This document shows, piece after piece, positions 44,660 to 52,853 of a stretch of DNA of 64,000 nt. Within the stretch, counting starts at the first letter, position 1. The number at the start of each line of letters is the position of its first letter. The notes beneath the pieces were generated by a model. It saw only the letters and a program-made list of their open reading frames with translations, did not search any database and was not told the origin of the DNA. Origin of the DNA: Cellulomonas phragmiteti (lineage in GTDB: Bacteria; Actinomycetota; Actinomycetes; Actinomycetales; Cellulomonadaceae); assembly GCF_016862775.1 (NCBI RefSeq), contig NZ_BONP01000013.1:38783-102782 (forward strand), given 5' to 3'. The position numbers were made by a program, and so were the translations under genes.

Positions 44660-45268
44660 TCACGAGCCCGTCAGCATCCCTTGCATCTCGGCGATCTCCG
44701 TCGTCTGGTCGTCGATGATCGTGCGGGCCAGCTCCAGGGCGTCCGGGTTCTCGCCGTCCTCGAGCTGTGCCTCGGACATCACGACGGCGCCCTCGTGGTG
44801 GGCGATCATCAGCTCGAGGAACCGCTGGTCGAACGCGTCGCCGTCGAGGTCGTCGAGCACGCCCATGGCCTCGCCGTGCTCCATGCCCTCCATCTGCATG
44901 CCGTCGTGGTCCATGCCCTCGTGGCCCCGCGGGGACACGTCCTCGCCCCGCGCCTCGAGCCAGCCCGACATCAGCGCGATCTCCGGGGCCTGGGCCGCCT
45001 CGATGCGCTCGGCCAGCGCGACGACCTCGGGGTCGCTCGCCCGCTCGACCGCCAGCGCGGCCATCTCGATCGCGCCCTCGTGGTGCACGATCATCATCTG
45101 CGCGAACACGGTGTCGGCGTCGTTGTGGCCCGCGACGTCCGACGCGGCCTCGGTGGTCACCGGCGCCGAGGGCGCGGACGTCCCGCTCTGCCCGGCGCAC
45201 GCGGTCAGGGCGGCGCCCAGGGCGAGGGCGGCCGCAGCGGCGGCCAGGCGTCGAGGCGTGCGGTGCAT
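44660..45268 (-). CDS. DUF305 lipoprotein, Met/His-rich
   Basis: Lipoprotein of 202 residues (lipobox ending Cys24, LTAC). Two four-helix-bundle half-repeats carry MMIVHHEGAIEMA and LMIAHHEGAVVMS, the DUF305 signature. Between them is a Met/His-rich loop (HEGMDHDGMQMEGMEHG) like copper-binding segments in CopM-type proteins. It probably buffers a metal, likely copper, outside the membrane; the metal is inferred. It is divergent from the two-component system and its upstream region contains the TTCATC direct repeat. Confidence 0.88.
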   Translation of the reverse strand: MHRTPRRLAAAAAALALGAALTACAGQSGTSAPSAPVTTEAASDVAGHNDADTVFAQMMIVHHEGAIEMAALAVERASDPEVVALAERIEAAQAPEIALMSGWLEARGEDVSPRGHEGMDHDGMQMEGMEHGEAMGVLDDLDGDAFDQRFLELMIAHHEGAVVMSEAQLEDGENPDALELARTIIDDQTTEIAEMQGMLTGS

Positions 45269-45339
45269 GAGGGCTCCAGGGGATCGGGGGGTGGCACGAC
45301 CCAGCGTGCCCGCCGTGGCTCAACGCGCCGTCGTCGTTC

Positions 45340-45356
45340 GATCAAGATCTGATGAA
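45340..45356 (-). promoter_or_regulatory. OmpR-type direct repeat between the DUF305 and response-regulator genes
   Basis: On the minus strand TTCATC-AGATC-TTGATC gives two half sites 11 bases apart, the usual spacing for OmpR/PhoB dimers. An equivalent TTCATC-GAACC-TTGACC occurs at 51496-51480 before another lipoprotein gene. Likely bound by the adjacent response regulator. Confidence 0.55.
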
Positions 45357-45407
45357 GGTGCCGACCGCGTGCCCGACCTCGGCGCCGCGGCGCCACACAC
45401 TGGGGGC

Positions 45408-46127
45408 GTGAGCATCTCCGGGCCGGTGGGTCGACGTGCGGTCGTGGTGGACGACGAGGAGGCCCTGGCCCGGCTGGTGGCCGGCTACCTCGACCGGGAC
45501 GGGTTCGAGGTGCACGTCTGCCACGACGGTGCGCAGGCGCTGAACCTGCTGCGGGAGGTCGACCCGGACGTCGTCGTCCTGGACCTGGGGCTGCCCGGCC
45601 TCGACGGCGTCGAGGTGTGCCGTCGGCTGCGGACGTTCTCCGACTGCTACGTCCTCATGCTGACGGCGCGGGCGGAGGAGGTCGACACGCTCATCGGCCT
45701 GTCGGTCGGCGCGGACGACTACATGACCAAGCCGTTCAGCCCGCGCGAGCTCATGGCACGCATCGGTGTGCTGCTGCGCCGGCCCCGGCGCGACCCGGCC
45801 GCCGCCGCACCCGGGACGGTTCCCGCCGTGACGGTCGGGTCGCTGACGATCGACCCCGCGGCGCGCGAGGTGCACGTCGACGGCGAGGCCGTGGCCCTGA
45901 CCCGCACGGAGTTCGACGTGCTCGCGGCCCTGGCGTCCCGGCCGGGCATGGTCTTCAGCCGGGCCGCGCTCATCGAGGCGGTGTGGGGGCCGGGGTGGGT
46001 CGGCGACGAGCACCTCGTCGACGTCCACGTGCTGCACGTGCGTCAGAAGCTCGGGGACAGCGCCGAGCAGCAGCGGTTCGTCCGCACGGTGCGCGGCGTC
46101 GGCTACCGCATGGGGCCGGGGCGGTGA
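45408..46127 (+). CDS. OmpR/PhoB-family response regulator
   Basis: Protein of 239 residues. Receiver domain: acidic pair Asp15/Asp16, phosphorylation site Asp59 in VVVLDLGLP, the Thr of MLTARAEE and Lys of MTKPFSP. The C-terminal winged helix has LTRTEFDVLAALASRPGMVFSR and VDVHVLHVRQKLGD, RTVRGVGYRM. GTG 45408 is the plausible start. Its stop overlaps the kinase GTG (GTGA). It is divergent from DUF305 and probably controls it and the downstream metal/redox block. Confidence 0.92.
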   Translation: MSISGPVGRRAVVVDDEEALARLVAGYLDRDGFEVHVCHDGAQALNLLREVDPDVVVLDLGLPGLDGVEVCRRLRTFSDCYVLMLTARAEEVDTLIGLSVGADDYMTKPFSPRELMARIGVLLRRPRRDPAAAAPGTVPAVTVGSLTIDPAAREVHVDGEAVALTRTEFDVLAALASRPGMVFSRAALIEAVWGPGWVGDEHLVDVHVLHVRQKLGDSAEQQRFVRTVRGVGYRMGPGR

Positions 46128-47245
46128 CGCCCCCGGTGCCCACCGGCCCGGCGCGGTGGGGCCTGGCCGGGCGGCTCCTGGCCGGCATCGGGCTGGTGAT
46201 GGTCGCGGGCGCGATCACCGCCTGGGCGGTCGCCACCCAGGTGGGCCCGGCGGTGTTCCACGAGCACATGGTCCGGGCCGGGCTCGACGACCACGACGAG
46301 GCCGTCCTGCACGCCGAGGAGGCGTTCCGCTCGGCCGGCACGATGGCGCTGGGGTTCGCGCTCGCGGCGGCCGGGCTCGCGTCGTTGGCCGTGTCGCTGG
46401 TGCTGACCCGGCGTATCGGGCACTCGCTCGCCTCGTTGTCGGCCGCGGCGGCCCGCCTGGGCACGGGACGGTACGACTCACGCGTCCCGTCGCCGACGAT
46501 GGGCCGGGAGTTCGACGACCTCGCGGAGGCGTTCAACCAGATGGCCGCCCGCCTGCAGGACGGTGAGCGGCTGCGCGCGCGGCTCCTCGGGGACGTCGCG
46601 CACGAGGTCCGCACGCCCGTCGCGACCATCACCGCCTACCTCGAGGCCGTCGAGGACGGCGTGCAGGACCTCGACGCCGCGACCGTGACGCTGCTGCGCG
46701 ACCAGGCGACCCGGCTGACCCGGCTGTCCGACGACCTCGCGGCGGTCACCCGCGCGGAGAGCGGCGACCTCGCCCTCGACCGCCGGCCCGTCGCCCCGGG
46801 CGACCTCGTGACGGCCGCGCTGGCGGCTGCACGGGAGCGTGCCGCCGACCGCGGCGTGCGCCTCGCCGCCGACGTCGCCGACGGCCTGCCCGACGTCGAC
46901 GTCGACCGGCTGCGGCTCGCGCAGGTGCTGGACAACCTCGTGGCCAACGCGCTGCGGCACACCCCGCCCGAGGGGACGGTGACGCTGCGCGCGTCGCTCG
47001 CGACGGACGGGCACGTCGCCCTCAGCGTCCACGACACCGGTGAGGGCATCGCCCCCGAGCACCTGCCGCACCTGTTCGAGCGCTTCTACCGCGCCGACAC
47101 CGCCCGCGACCGCGCCCGCGGCGGCTCAGGGATCGGCCTGGCGATCTGCCAGGCGCTCGTCCACGCGCACGACGGGACGCTCGGCGTCACCAGCCCCGGC
47201 CCGGGGGGCGGGAGCACCTTCACGGTGACCCTGCCCCGAGCGTGA
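46124..47245 (+). CDS. Sensor histidine kinase
   Basis: Membrane kinase of 373 residues: two helices (18-38 and 73-95) enclose a short extracytoplasmic loop of about 35 residues with several His and Asp (FHEHMVRAGLDDHDEAVLHAEE), then HAMP, HisKA with His160 (GDVAHEVRTP), and HATPase with N-box LVANALRHT, DTGEGIAPE and GGSGIGLAI. The His-rich loop would suit metal sensing. Last residues are STFTVTLPRA; a very similar tail occurs as a relic at 51499-51529. GTG start overlaps the regulator stop. Confidence 0.92.
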   Translation: MTPPVPTGPARWGLAGRLLAGIGLVMVAGAITAWAVATQVGPAVFHEHMVRAGLDDHDEAVLHAEEAFRSAGTMALGFALAAAGLASLAVSLVLTRRIGHSLASLSAAAARLGTGRYDSRVPSPTMGREFDDLAEAFNQMAARLQDGERLRARLLGDVAHEVRTPVATITAYLEAVEDGVQDLDAATVTLLRDQATRLTRLSDDLAAVTRAESGDLALDRRPVAPGDLVTAALAAARERAADRGVRLAADVADGLPDVDVDRLRLAQVLDNLVANALRHTPPEGTVTLRASLATDGHVALSVHDTGEGIAPEHLPHLFERFYRADTARDRARGGSGIGLAICQALVHAHDGTLGVTSPGPGGGSTFTVTLPRA

Positions 47246-47344
47246 CCGGTCGGGGAACAGCCGGGTGACCGCCCACAGCGCGAGTCCCACGGCCCCGGCC
47301 GTCACCAGGAGCGAGACCGCACCGGCACCGACCCACGCGTCCAC
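47126..47344 (-). CDS. Small single-helix membrane protein (hypothetical)
   Basis: Frame of 72 residues starting at GTG 47344 with GGAGG upstream. VDAWVGAGAVSLLVTAGAVGLALWAVTRLF forms one membrane helix followed by an Arg/Gly-rich cytoplasmic tail. The last 120 bases overlap the kinase gene antisense, so the true end could be non-coding coincidence. It follows the polyferredoxin gene by 50 bases on the same strand, fitting an accessory membrane peptide. No family recognised. Confidence 0.45.
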   Translation of the reverse strand: MDAWVGAGAVSLLVTAGAVGLALWAVTRLFPDRSRSGQGHREGAPAPRAGAGDAERPVVRVDERLADRQADP

Positions 47345-47394
47345 GTTCCCCTCCTGTCCGTCCGTCGTGCGTCCCGGTGCCCTGTCGTCCTGCG

Positions 47395-48825
47395 TCACAT
47401 GCGGTGCGCCATGGGCAGCAGGAACATCCACACGTTGACCGCCCCGAGCAGCGCGATGATCGCGACGTACGGGGCGAGGGTCGCGCGGCGGCGCTCGGCG
47501 GTGCGGTACCGGCGGTGGGCGATGCGCCGGGCGGTGTAGACGGAGCCGGCGATGCCGAGGGCGAGCAGCGCGAACTGCAGGACCTGGATGGTCCCGGTGC
47601 CGACGAGCGCCGGGTCACCGCTGACGCTCGCACCGAAGACGTTGGCCACCGTGGAGTACACCGACCCGCCCTCGGCGAGCAGGTGGAACAGGTTGTGCGC
47701 GAGGTGCCCGGCGACGTCGAGCGGGATGAGCGCGTACCCGAAGCGTGTGAAGTTGAGCCTGGTGTCCTCGAGGTTGCGGACGGCGGCGACGCGGGACGCC
47801 ACGGCCAGCAGGGCGACGGGGACGGACACGGCGACGACGAACGCGACCGTGAAGATCACCGGGTAGCTGGTGAGGCCGGTGGTCGCCTCGATCCACGCGA
47901 GGACGTCGGTCCACACCTCGAGCATGGTGACGTTCTGGATGAGGACGATGCCCATGATCGCCGTGGCGAGCATCGACTGCTCGATCTTCGGCTTGGTGAT
48001 GAACCACAGCTCGGAGGTGGGCTTGCGCACGCGGATCTGGATCGCGTCGTTGGGGCACGACTTGATGCAGTTGGCGCACAGGTTGCAGTTGGCGCTGTCC
48101 TCCATGGTGCGGGGGAACGTGAACAGCGGGCACCCGGCGACCTTGTCGTTGCCGTTGTAGCAGACGGCCTTAGACGTGCAGGTCGAGCAGACGGCGCTGT
48201 CGGCGCGCAGCTCGACTATCCCCACCCGGGCGTAGTTGCCGGCCAGCCCGCCGAGGAAGCACAGGTACCGGCAGAACGTGCGCCGCTGGAACAGCGCCCC
48301 GGAGGCGATGACCGCGGTCGTGAGCAGCAGCAGCAGGACGCCGGAGCCCCACGGGGACTCGACGACGCCCCAGACGTGGTCGGCCCACGTGATGAGCAGG
48401 AAGGACGCGTCGATGATCCAGATGCCGTAGCTCTTGAGGAACCGCGGCACCGGACGGTTGACGCCGACGAGCTTCTGCACCGCGTCGGACAGCGCCCCGA
48501 ACGGGCACACCGCGCACCAGAACCGCCCCAGCAGCACGAACACGATGGGGATGACCGGCCACCACAGGACCCACATCAGCGCGGTGCCGGCGTTGTCGTG
48601 GGCGCGGTCCGGGCCGGCGAGCAGCTGGTACGCCACCAGTCCGAACACCGCCGCGACCGGGAGCTGGAAGATCTTCGGGTACCAGCCGGAGCGCAGGGAG
48701 CGGGCGACCCAGCCGATCGTCATGAGGTTGCGGCCCACCGGCGGCGGCGTCAGGTCTGGTCCGGGGCTGACGTCGGGGTCGGGCGGACCGGCAACGGGCG
48801 GTGGGGTGAGCGTCGGGGTCGTCAT
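47395..48825 (-). CDS. NosR/NapH-like membrane polyferredoxin (4Fe-4S)
   Basis: Membrane protein of 476 residues with several helices and two cysteine clusters: CAVCPFG in the membrane region and CNLCANCIKSCP, a full [4Fe-4S] ferredoxin motif; additional cysteines CSTCTSKAVC and AGCPLF may hold a further cluster. The order resembles NapH/NosR/CcoG proteins that pass electrons across or along the membrane, for example to copper or nitrous-oxide enzymes. No nitrous oxide reductase is present, so an electron donor role for a metal reductase or other envelope enzyme is inferred. Confidence 0.85.
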   Translation of the reverse strand: MTTPTLTPPPVAGPPDPDVSPGPDLTPPPVGRNLMTIGWVARSLRSGWYPKIFQLPVAAVFGLVAYQLLAGPDRAHDNAGTALMWVLWWPVIPIVFVLLGRFWCAVCPFGALSDAVQKLVGVNRPVPRFLKSYGIWIIDASFLLITWADHVWGVVESPWGSGVLLLLLTTAVIASGALFQRRTFCRYLCFLGGLAGNYARVGIVELRADSAVCSTCTSKAVCYNGNDKVAGCPLFTFPRTMEDSANCNLCANCIKSCPNDAIQIRVRKPTSELWFITKPKIEQSMLATAIMGIVLIQNVTMLEVWTDVLAWIEATTGLTSYPVIFTVAFVVAVSVPVALLAVASRVAAVRNLEDTRLNFTRFGYALIPLDVAGHLAHNLFHLLAEGGSVYSTVANVFGASVSGDPALVGTGTIQVLQFALLALGIAGSVYTARRIAHRRYRTAERRRATLAPYVAIIALLGAVNVWMFLLPMAHRM

Positions 48826-48864
48826 CGTGGGTTCCTGGGGTTCGGGTGCGGTAGCGGGGGCAGG

Positions 48865-50319
48865 TCAGGCGGGGGAGGGCGTGGCGCCCGCCCGGGGGCG
48901 GTGGCGAGGGCGGGCCCGGTCGCGGCGGCGCAGGGCGGCCGCGGCGACGAGCACCGCGCCGTTGACGCCCACGAACGTCGCGAGGACCGCGACCAGGGGA
49001 CGCTCCGGGGCGGGGCCGGCCGGTGACCCGTGCCCGTCGTCGTGCCCGGCGCCGGTGCTCCCGGTCGCGGCGTGGTCGTCGTGCCCCGGGGAGCCGTGGT
49101 CGTCCTCGCCGTCGGCGTGGCCGTGACCGCCCGGCGACGCGGGGAAGCCGGCAGCGGGCGCGTCCGGGTCGGTGGCAGCCGCCGGGTGGGCGTGCCCGTC
49201 GTCGTCGTGGTCCGAACCGGCGCCGAAGCCGTAGTCCGGGACCGTCAGGGACGGCGCCGTCGCCGGCCGGGACGCGACGCGCGGCGTGTACGAGATGCCG
49301 TTCGGCAGGTTCCCCACGTCGACGGTGGCCGTCACGGTGGCCGTGGTCAGGTCGAGCACCGCGACCGTGTCGTCGTAGAGGTGGGTCACCCACGCGACCG
49401 TGCCGCTCGGGTCGACGACCACGCCGTGCGGGCCCGAGCCGGTGCGGATCGTGTCCGCCACGGCCATCGTCGCGGTGTCGATGACGGACACCGTGCTGCC
49501 CGGGGCGTCGGCGGTGCCCTGGTCGGCCGACAGGAGGCGCGACCCGTCCGGCGTCAGGTACAGCTGGACCGGCGGCGACGGCACGGTGACGGTGCGCAGC
49601 ACCACCTGGGCCGTCAGGTCGACCTCGACGACGGCGCTCCGCCCGGCCAGGCTGACGTACGCCACACCCCCGTCCGCGGACACCGCCACCTGCACCGGGG
49701 AGGCGCCGACGGGGATCGTCGCCGTGCGCGTGAACGTCAGGGGGTCGACCACGTCGATCGTGCCCGCCGCGGTGCCGGCCACGACGAGGACCGTCCCGTC
49801 GGCGTCCAGACGCAGACCGTGCGGACCTCCACCGAGCGGCACCGTGCCGGTGGCGGTCGGCCCGGCCGTGTCGTACCGGGTCACCGTGTCCTCGCCGGCG
49901 TTGGTCACGTAGACGTCCGCGCCGTCGGGGGACAGGACCACGTGCGCGGGGCCCGCGCCCGTCGGCGCCGTGCCGAGCAGCTCGAACGTCCCGGCGTCGA
50001 GGACCGCCACGGCGCGGTTCGGCCCGCTGACCGCCCACACTGTGGCGCCGTCCGGGCTGGCCTGCACGTTGTGCGGGGCGGGGATCCCGGACACCGTGGT
50101 CACGACCTCACCGGTGGCTGCGTCGATCGCCGTCAGCGTGCCGTCGCCCTCGTTCGCCACCCACACCGTCCCCGCCACCGCGGCCGCCCCGGAGGGTGCG
50201 GCCGCCGCGGTGGCGGGAGGTCGTGGGGTGGTGCCGGCAGCAGTGCCGCACGCCGCCAGGAGCAGGGTGCTCGCGGCGGCGAGGAGGCCGACGAGCAGGC
50301 GGCGGGTGGCGGTCGGCAT
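48865..50319 (-). CDS. YncE/YVTN beta-propeller lipoprotein with His/Asp-rich tail and C-terminal membrane helix
   Basis: Protein of 484 residues. Lipobox near the N-terminus (LLLAACG), then seven or so propeller repeats (TVWVANEGDGTLTAIDAATG, VYVTNAGEDTV, VAYVSLAGRSAVVEVDL). After the propeller comes a roughly 75-residue stretch full of His, Asp and Gly (SDHDDDGHAHP, HGHADGEDDHGSPGHDDH), a likely metal-binding arm, and finally a membrane helix (LVAVLATFVGVNGAVLVAAAA) with an Arg-rich end. Two anchors, lipid and helix, are unusual. It is 39 bases upstream of the polyferredoxin gene in one operon. ATG 50319 gives the complete signal. Confidence 0.85.
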   Translation of the reverse strand: MPTATRRLLVGLLAAASTLLLAACGTAAGTTPRPPATAAAAPSGAAAVAGTVWVANEGDGTLTAIDAATGEVVTTVSGIPAPHNVQASPDGATVWAVSGPNRAVAVLDAGTFELLGTAPTGAGPAHVVLSPDGADVYVTNAGEDTVTRYDTAGPTATGTVPLGGGPHGLRLDADGTVLVVAGTAAGTIDVVDPLTFTRTATIPVGASPVQVAVSADGGVAYVSLAGRSAVVEVDLTAQVVLRTVTVPSPPVQLYLTPDGSRLLSADQGTADAPGSTVSVIDTATMAVADTIRTGSGPHGVVVDPSGTVAWVTHLYDDTVAVLDLTTATVTATVDVGNLPNGISYTPRVASRPATAPSLTVPDYGFGAGSDHDDDGHAHPAAATDPDAPAAGFPASPGGHGHADGEDDHGSPGHDDHAATGSTGAGHDDGHGSPAGPAPERPLVAVLATFVGVNGAVLVAAAALRRRDRARPRHRPRAGATPSPA

Positions 50320-50413
50320 GGGCGGGCTCCACGGGGACGACGGGTCTGGACGGGTCACGACAGACCCTGGGTGCCGCGCCCCGTACGCAGGCTCACCGTC
50401 CGATGAAGATCCC

Positions 50414-50451
50414 GTTGACTTCCGACGACCCCGATGACTTCCGACGCCCCC
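50414..50451 (+). repeat. Two 19-bp tandem repeats before the propeller gene
   Basis: TTGACTTCCGACGACCCC-type units (50414-50432 and 50433-50451) differ at a few positions. They lie between the end of the BNR lipoprotein gene and the propeller gene, next to a single TTCATC (50407-50402 on the minus strand). They may be operator repeats for the propeller operon. Confidence 0.6.
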
Positions 50452-50460
50452 GACGCCGGG

Positions 50461-51351
50461 TCACGATCCGGCGAGCGGTGCGAACCCGGCCGCGAGGTCC
50501 ACGGACTCCAGGAGGGTGTCGGCCGTCGCGACCACCACACGCAGGGCCCCGGTGGTCCCGCGCCGGACGGCCAGCGCGTGCGGGGCGCCCTCGACGCGCG
50601 CCGCGGACGCCCACGTCGCCCCGGCGTCCTCGCTCACGGCGACCTGCCCGTCCGGGGTCACGCCGAGGACCGTCCGGTCGTCCGCCCAGTCGACCACCTG
50701 CAGCAGCGGGGCGTCCGTGAGCGGACCCCAGGTCGCGCCCGCGTCGGTGGACCGGATCGGCCCGTCCCGGTGGGTCACGACGATCGTGCTGCCGTCGGGG
50801 GAGATGTCCATCGCGAACGGGGCCACCGGCACCGGCAGGTCGCGCCACGCCGTGCCGTCCTCGGTGCTCCGCAGCGCGACACCGTCGAACGCCACGACCA
50901 CCTGACCGGACGCGGTCAGGGCGTGGAAGTCCGACTCGCCCTGGCGTGAGAGCGGCGTCCACGTCGCCCCGCTGTCGGTGGACTCGAGAAGACCGACCGG
51001 GTCGGGCAGGTCGGTGCCGGGGCCGGGGTGACCGGAGGCGTAGAAGTGCCCGGGGCCGGCGACGGTGAACCCCATGAGGTCGATGACGGGACCCACCCGG
51101 GTCGGCCCGGACGTGCCGTACCGGTACAGCCCTTCGTGGGTCGCGAGGTACACCAGGTCGTCCTCCGGGTCGATCGCGACCCCGTGGACGTGCCCGCCGG
51201 GCAGCGCGCCGGCGGTCTGCGCGACGCCCGCCCCGGCCGCCGACGTGCTCGCCGCGTCCTCCGGGGCGTCGTCCGGTGAGCACGCGGCGACCGCCAGGGT
51301 CATGCCGAGCGCGGCCGCCGTCGCGGTCGCACGCCGTCGAGCGCGGTTCAT
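50461..51351 (-). CDS. BNR-repeat lipoprotein (F510_1955-type glycosylhydrolase-like)
   Basis: Lipoprotein of 296 residues (signal ending VAAC). Sialidase/sortilin-type repeats are visible: ESTDSGATWTPL, RSTEDGTAWRDL, RSTDAGATWGPL, VSEDAGATWASA. The conserved GGHVHGVAIDPEDDLVYLATHEGLY start is that of the F510_1955 group, a family named glycosylhydrolase without demonstrated activity. It occurs near DUF305 and metal genes here, so a role in envelope metal handling is more likely than sugar cleavage. GGGAGA precedes ATG 51351. Confidence 0.82.
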   Translation of the reverse strand: MNRARRRATATAAALGMTLAVAACSPDDAPEDAASTSAAGAGVAQTAGALPGGHVHGVAIDPEDDLVYLATHEGLYRYGTSGPTRVGPVIDLMGFTVAGPGHFYASGHPGPGTDLPDPVGLLESTDSGATWTPLSRQGESDFHALTASGQVVVAFDGVALRSTEDGTAWRDLPVPVAPFAMDISPDGSTIVVTHRDGPIRSTDAGATWGPLTDAPLLQVVDWADDRTVLGVTPDGQVAVSEDAGATWASAARVEGAPHALAVRRGTTGALRVVVATADTLLESVDLAAGFAPLAGS

Positions 51352-51479
51352 GGGATCTCCCTGCGTCGGTGTGCCCGCCGGGGACGGGGGTCGCGGCGCG
51401 GGCAGCGGATCGGGTGAGGCGCCCACGGGCGGCTCGCCCGCCAGCCTCCCCGGCGGGACCGGACCACCGGTTGTCGTCG

Positions 51480-51496
51480 GGTCAAGGTTCGATGAA
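51480..51496 (-). promoter_or_regulatory. OmpR-type direct repeat upstream of the BNR lipoprotein gene
   Basis: Minus strand TTCATC-GAACC-TTGACC, half sites 11 bases apart, followed by CGACGAC. It mirrors the site at 45356-45340, also followed by a GACGAC segment. It lies about 130 bases before the BNR lipoprotein ATG. Confidence 0.55.
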
Positions 51497-51498
51497 GC

Positions 51499-51529
51499 CA
51501 CCTTCACGGTGACGCTGCCCGGCGCGTGA
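51499..51529 (+). pseudogene. Relic of a histidine-kinase 3' end
   Basis: Codons for ATFTVTLPGA and a TGA repeat the last codons of the kinase at 47215-47245: 15 bases (CACCTTCACGGTGAC) are identical and most of the rest up to GCGTGACC matches. The sequence before it is not kinase-like. It is probably a scar of a duplication or deletion of a second two-component system. Confidence 0.55.
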
Positions 51530-51645
51530 CCCCCCCCGGGGGAGCGGGCGGCCCACGGGCCGCGCGTCCGCCCGCGCGCCGATACGTGGGGATCCTCACG
51601 CGGGGCGGGGACCCGCCGCGCGGTGGTGGAAGCCGGAGCGACCCG

Positions 51646-52452
51646 ATGGCGACGACCCGCAAGCCCCCGACCACGCACGCACCGGCGGGTGACCTGACCC
51701 CGCGGTTCCGCGCGCTGCGCCGGTACAACGTGATCGCCGCCGTCGCGCACGCGGCCCAGGCCGCCGCCGTGCTCGCGCTGTCCAACGACTTCGCCCTGCC
51801 CGTCACCGGCACCTACCTCGAGGGCCCGCCGGGGACGCCCGGCGGGGAGCGCGTGGAGATCCTCGACCTGCCGCTGGGGCCGGCCGTCGCTGCGTTCTTC
51901 GCGCTCTCGGCGCTCTTCCACGCGATCGTCGCCTCACCCTGGGGCTTCGGCCGCTACACCGCGGGGCTCGCGCAGGGGCGCAACTACGTCCGCTGGGTGG
52001 AGTACTCGCTGTCGAGCACGCTGATGATCGTGCTCATCGCGCAGATCACCGGCATCACGGACGTCGCCGCGCTGCTCGGGATCGCCGGCGTGAACGCGTC
52101 GATGATCCTGTTCGGGTGGCTGCAGGAGAAGTACCACACCCCCGGTGACGGCGGCTGGCTGCCGTTCGTGTTCAGGTGCATCGCCGGCGTCGTCCCGTGG
52201 CTCGCGATCCTCGTCTACGTCGTCGCGCCCGGGTCCACGAGCGGCGCGGAGCCGCCGGGGTTCGTCTACGGGATCATCATCTCGATCTTCCTGTTCTTCA
52301 ACGTCTTCGCGCTCATCCAGTGGCTGCAGTACCGACCGGTCGGCAAGTTCGCGGACTACCTGCGCGGCGAGCGCGCGTACATCACGGCCAGCCCCGTCGC
52401 CAAGACGCTCCTGGCGTGGCAGATCTTCGCGAACACGCTGGTCCCGAGCTGA
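51646..52452 (+). CDS. Heliorhodopsin
   Basis: Seven-helix retinal protein of 268 residues. Helix 3 carries the counterion Glu119 in RWVEYSLSSTLMIVLIAQ; VNASMILFGW is in helix 4; the retinal Schiff-base lysine is Lys253 in TASPVAKTLLAWQIFANTL. These motifs separate heliorhodopsins from type-1 rhodopsins. They have an inverted membrane orientation and long photocycles; their physiological role is mostly unknown. No carotenoid or retinal biosynthesis gene lies nearby, so retinal must come from elsewhere. ATG 51646 follows a GGAG site. Confidence 0.93.
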   Translation: MATTRKPPTTHAPAGDLTPRFRALRRYNVIAAVAHAAQAAAVLALSNDFALPVTGTYLEGPPGTPGGERVEILDLPLGPAVAAFFALSALFHAIVASPWGFGRYTAGLAQGRNYVRWVEYSLSSTLMIVLIAQITGITDVAALLGIAGVNASMILFGWLQEKYHTPGDGGWLPFVFRCIAGVVPWLAILVYVVAPGSTSGAEPPGFVYGIIISIFLFFNVFALIQWLQYRPVGKFADYLRGERAYITASPVAKTLLAWQIFANTLVPS

Positions 52453-52478
52453 GTCCTGCACGGCGACCCTCGCAGCCG

Positions 52479-52853
52479 TCACCAGGCTTCGGTGAGGTGC
52501 GAGAGGCGGTCGCGGATGCTCGTGACGTCGTCCACCCGGCCGGCGGCGACGTCCATGATGAGCTCGTAGGCATCGTCGTTCGTGGCGATGAGTCGGGTGC
52601 CGTTGACACCGAGGAACACGATCGTCCCTGCGAGGGCGAGCCTCTTGTTCCCGTCGAGGAGAGCGTGGTTGCGCGTCAGCGAGTGGAGGAGCGCAGCCGC
52701 CTTGGTCAGGAGGTCGGGGTACGCGTCGGTCCCGCCGATCTGCGTTCTCGGCCGGGCGGCGGCGGACTCGACGAGGCCGGGGTCACGCACCACGACGTCG
52801 CCGACGACGCGGCGGGCGACGACCAGCAGCTCCTCGGCGGTGAGGTAGATCAT
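52479..52853 (-). CDS. Doc/Fic-family toxin
   Basis: Protein of 124 residues. The Fic-like motif reads HALLDGNKR (His63), close to Doc HxFxDGNKR; Doc toxins phosphorylate EF-Tu. MIYLTAEELLVVARRVVGD at the start and SLTRNHALLDGNKRLALAGTIVFL are typical of Doc. ATG overlaps the antitoxin stop (ATGA). The Phe of the usual motif is replaced by Leu. Confidence 0.9.
   Translation of the reverse strand: MIYLTAEELLVVARRVVGDVVVRDPGLVESAAARPRTQIGGTDAYPDLLTKAAALLHSLTRNHALLDGNKRLALAGTIVFLGVNGTRLIATNDDAYELIMDVAAGRVDDVTSIRDRLSHLTEAW

Noticed and set aside
44409..45407. N-terminal extension of the response regulator
   Set aside because: It crosses the divergent DUF305 gene and the promoter. The receiver domain begins just after GTG 45408.
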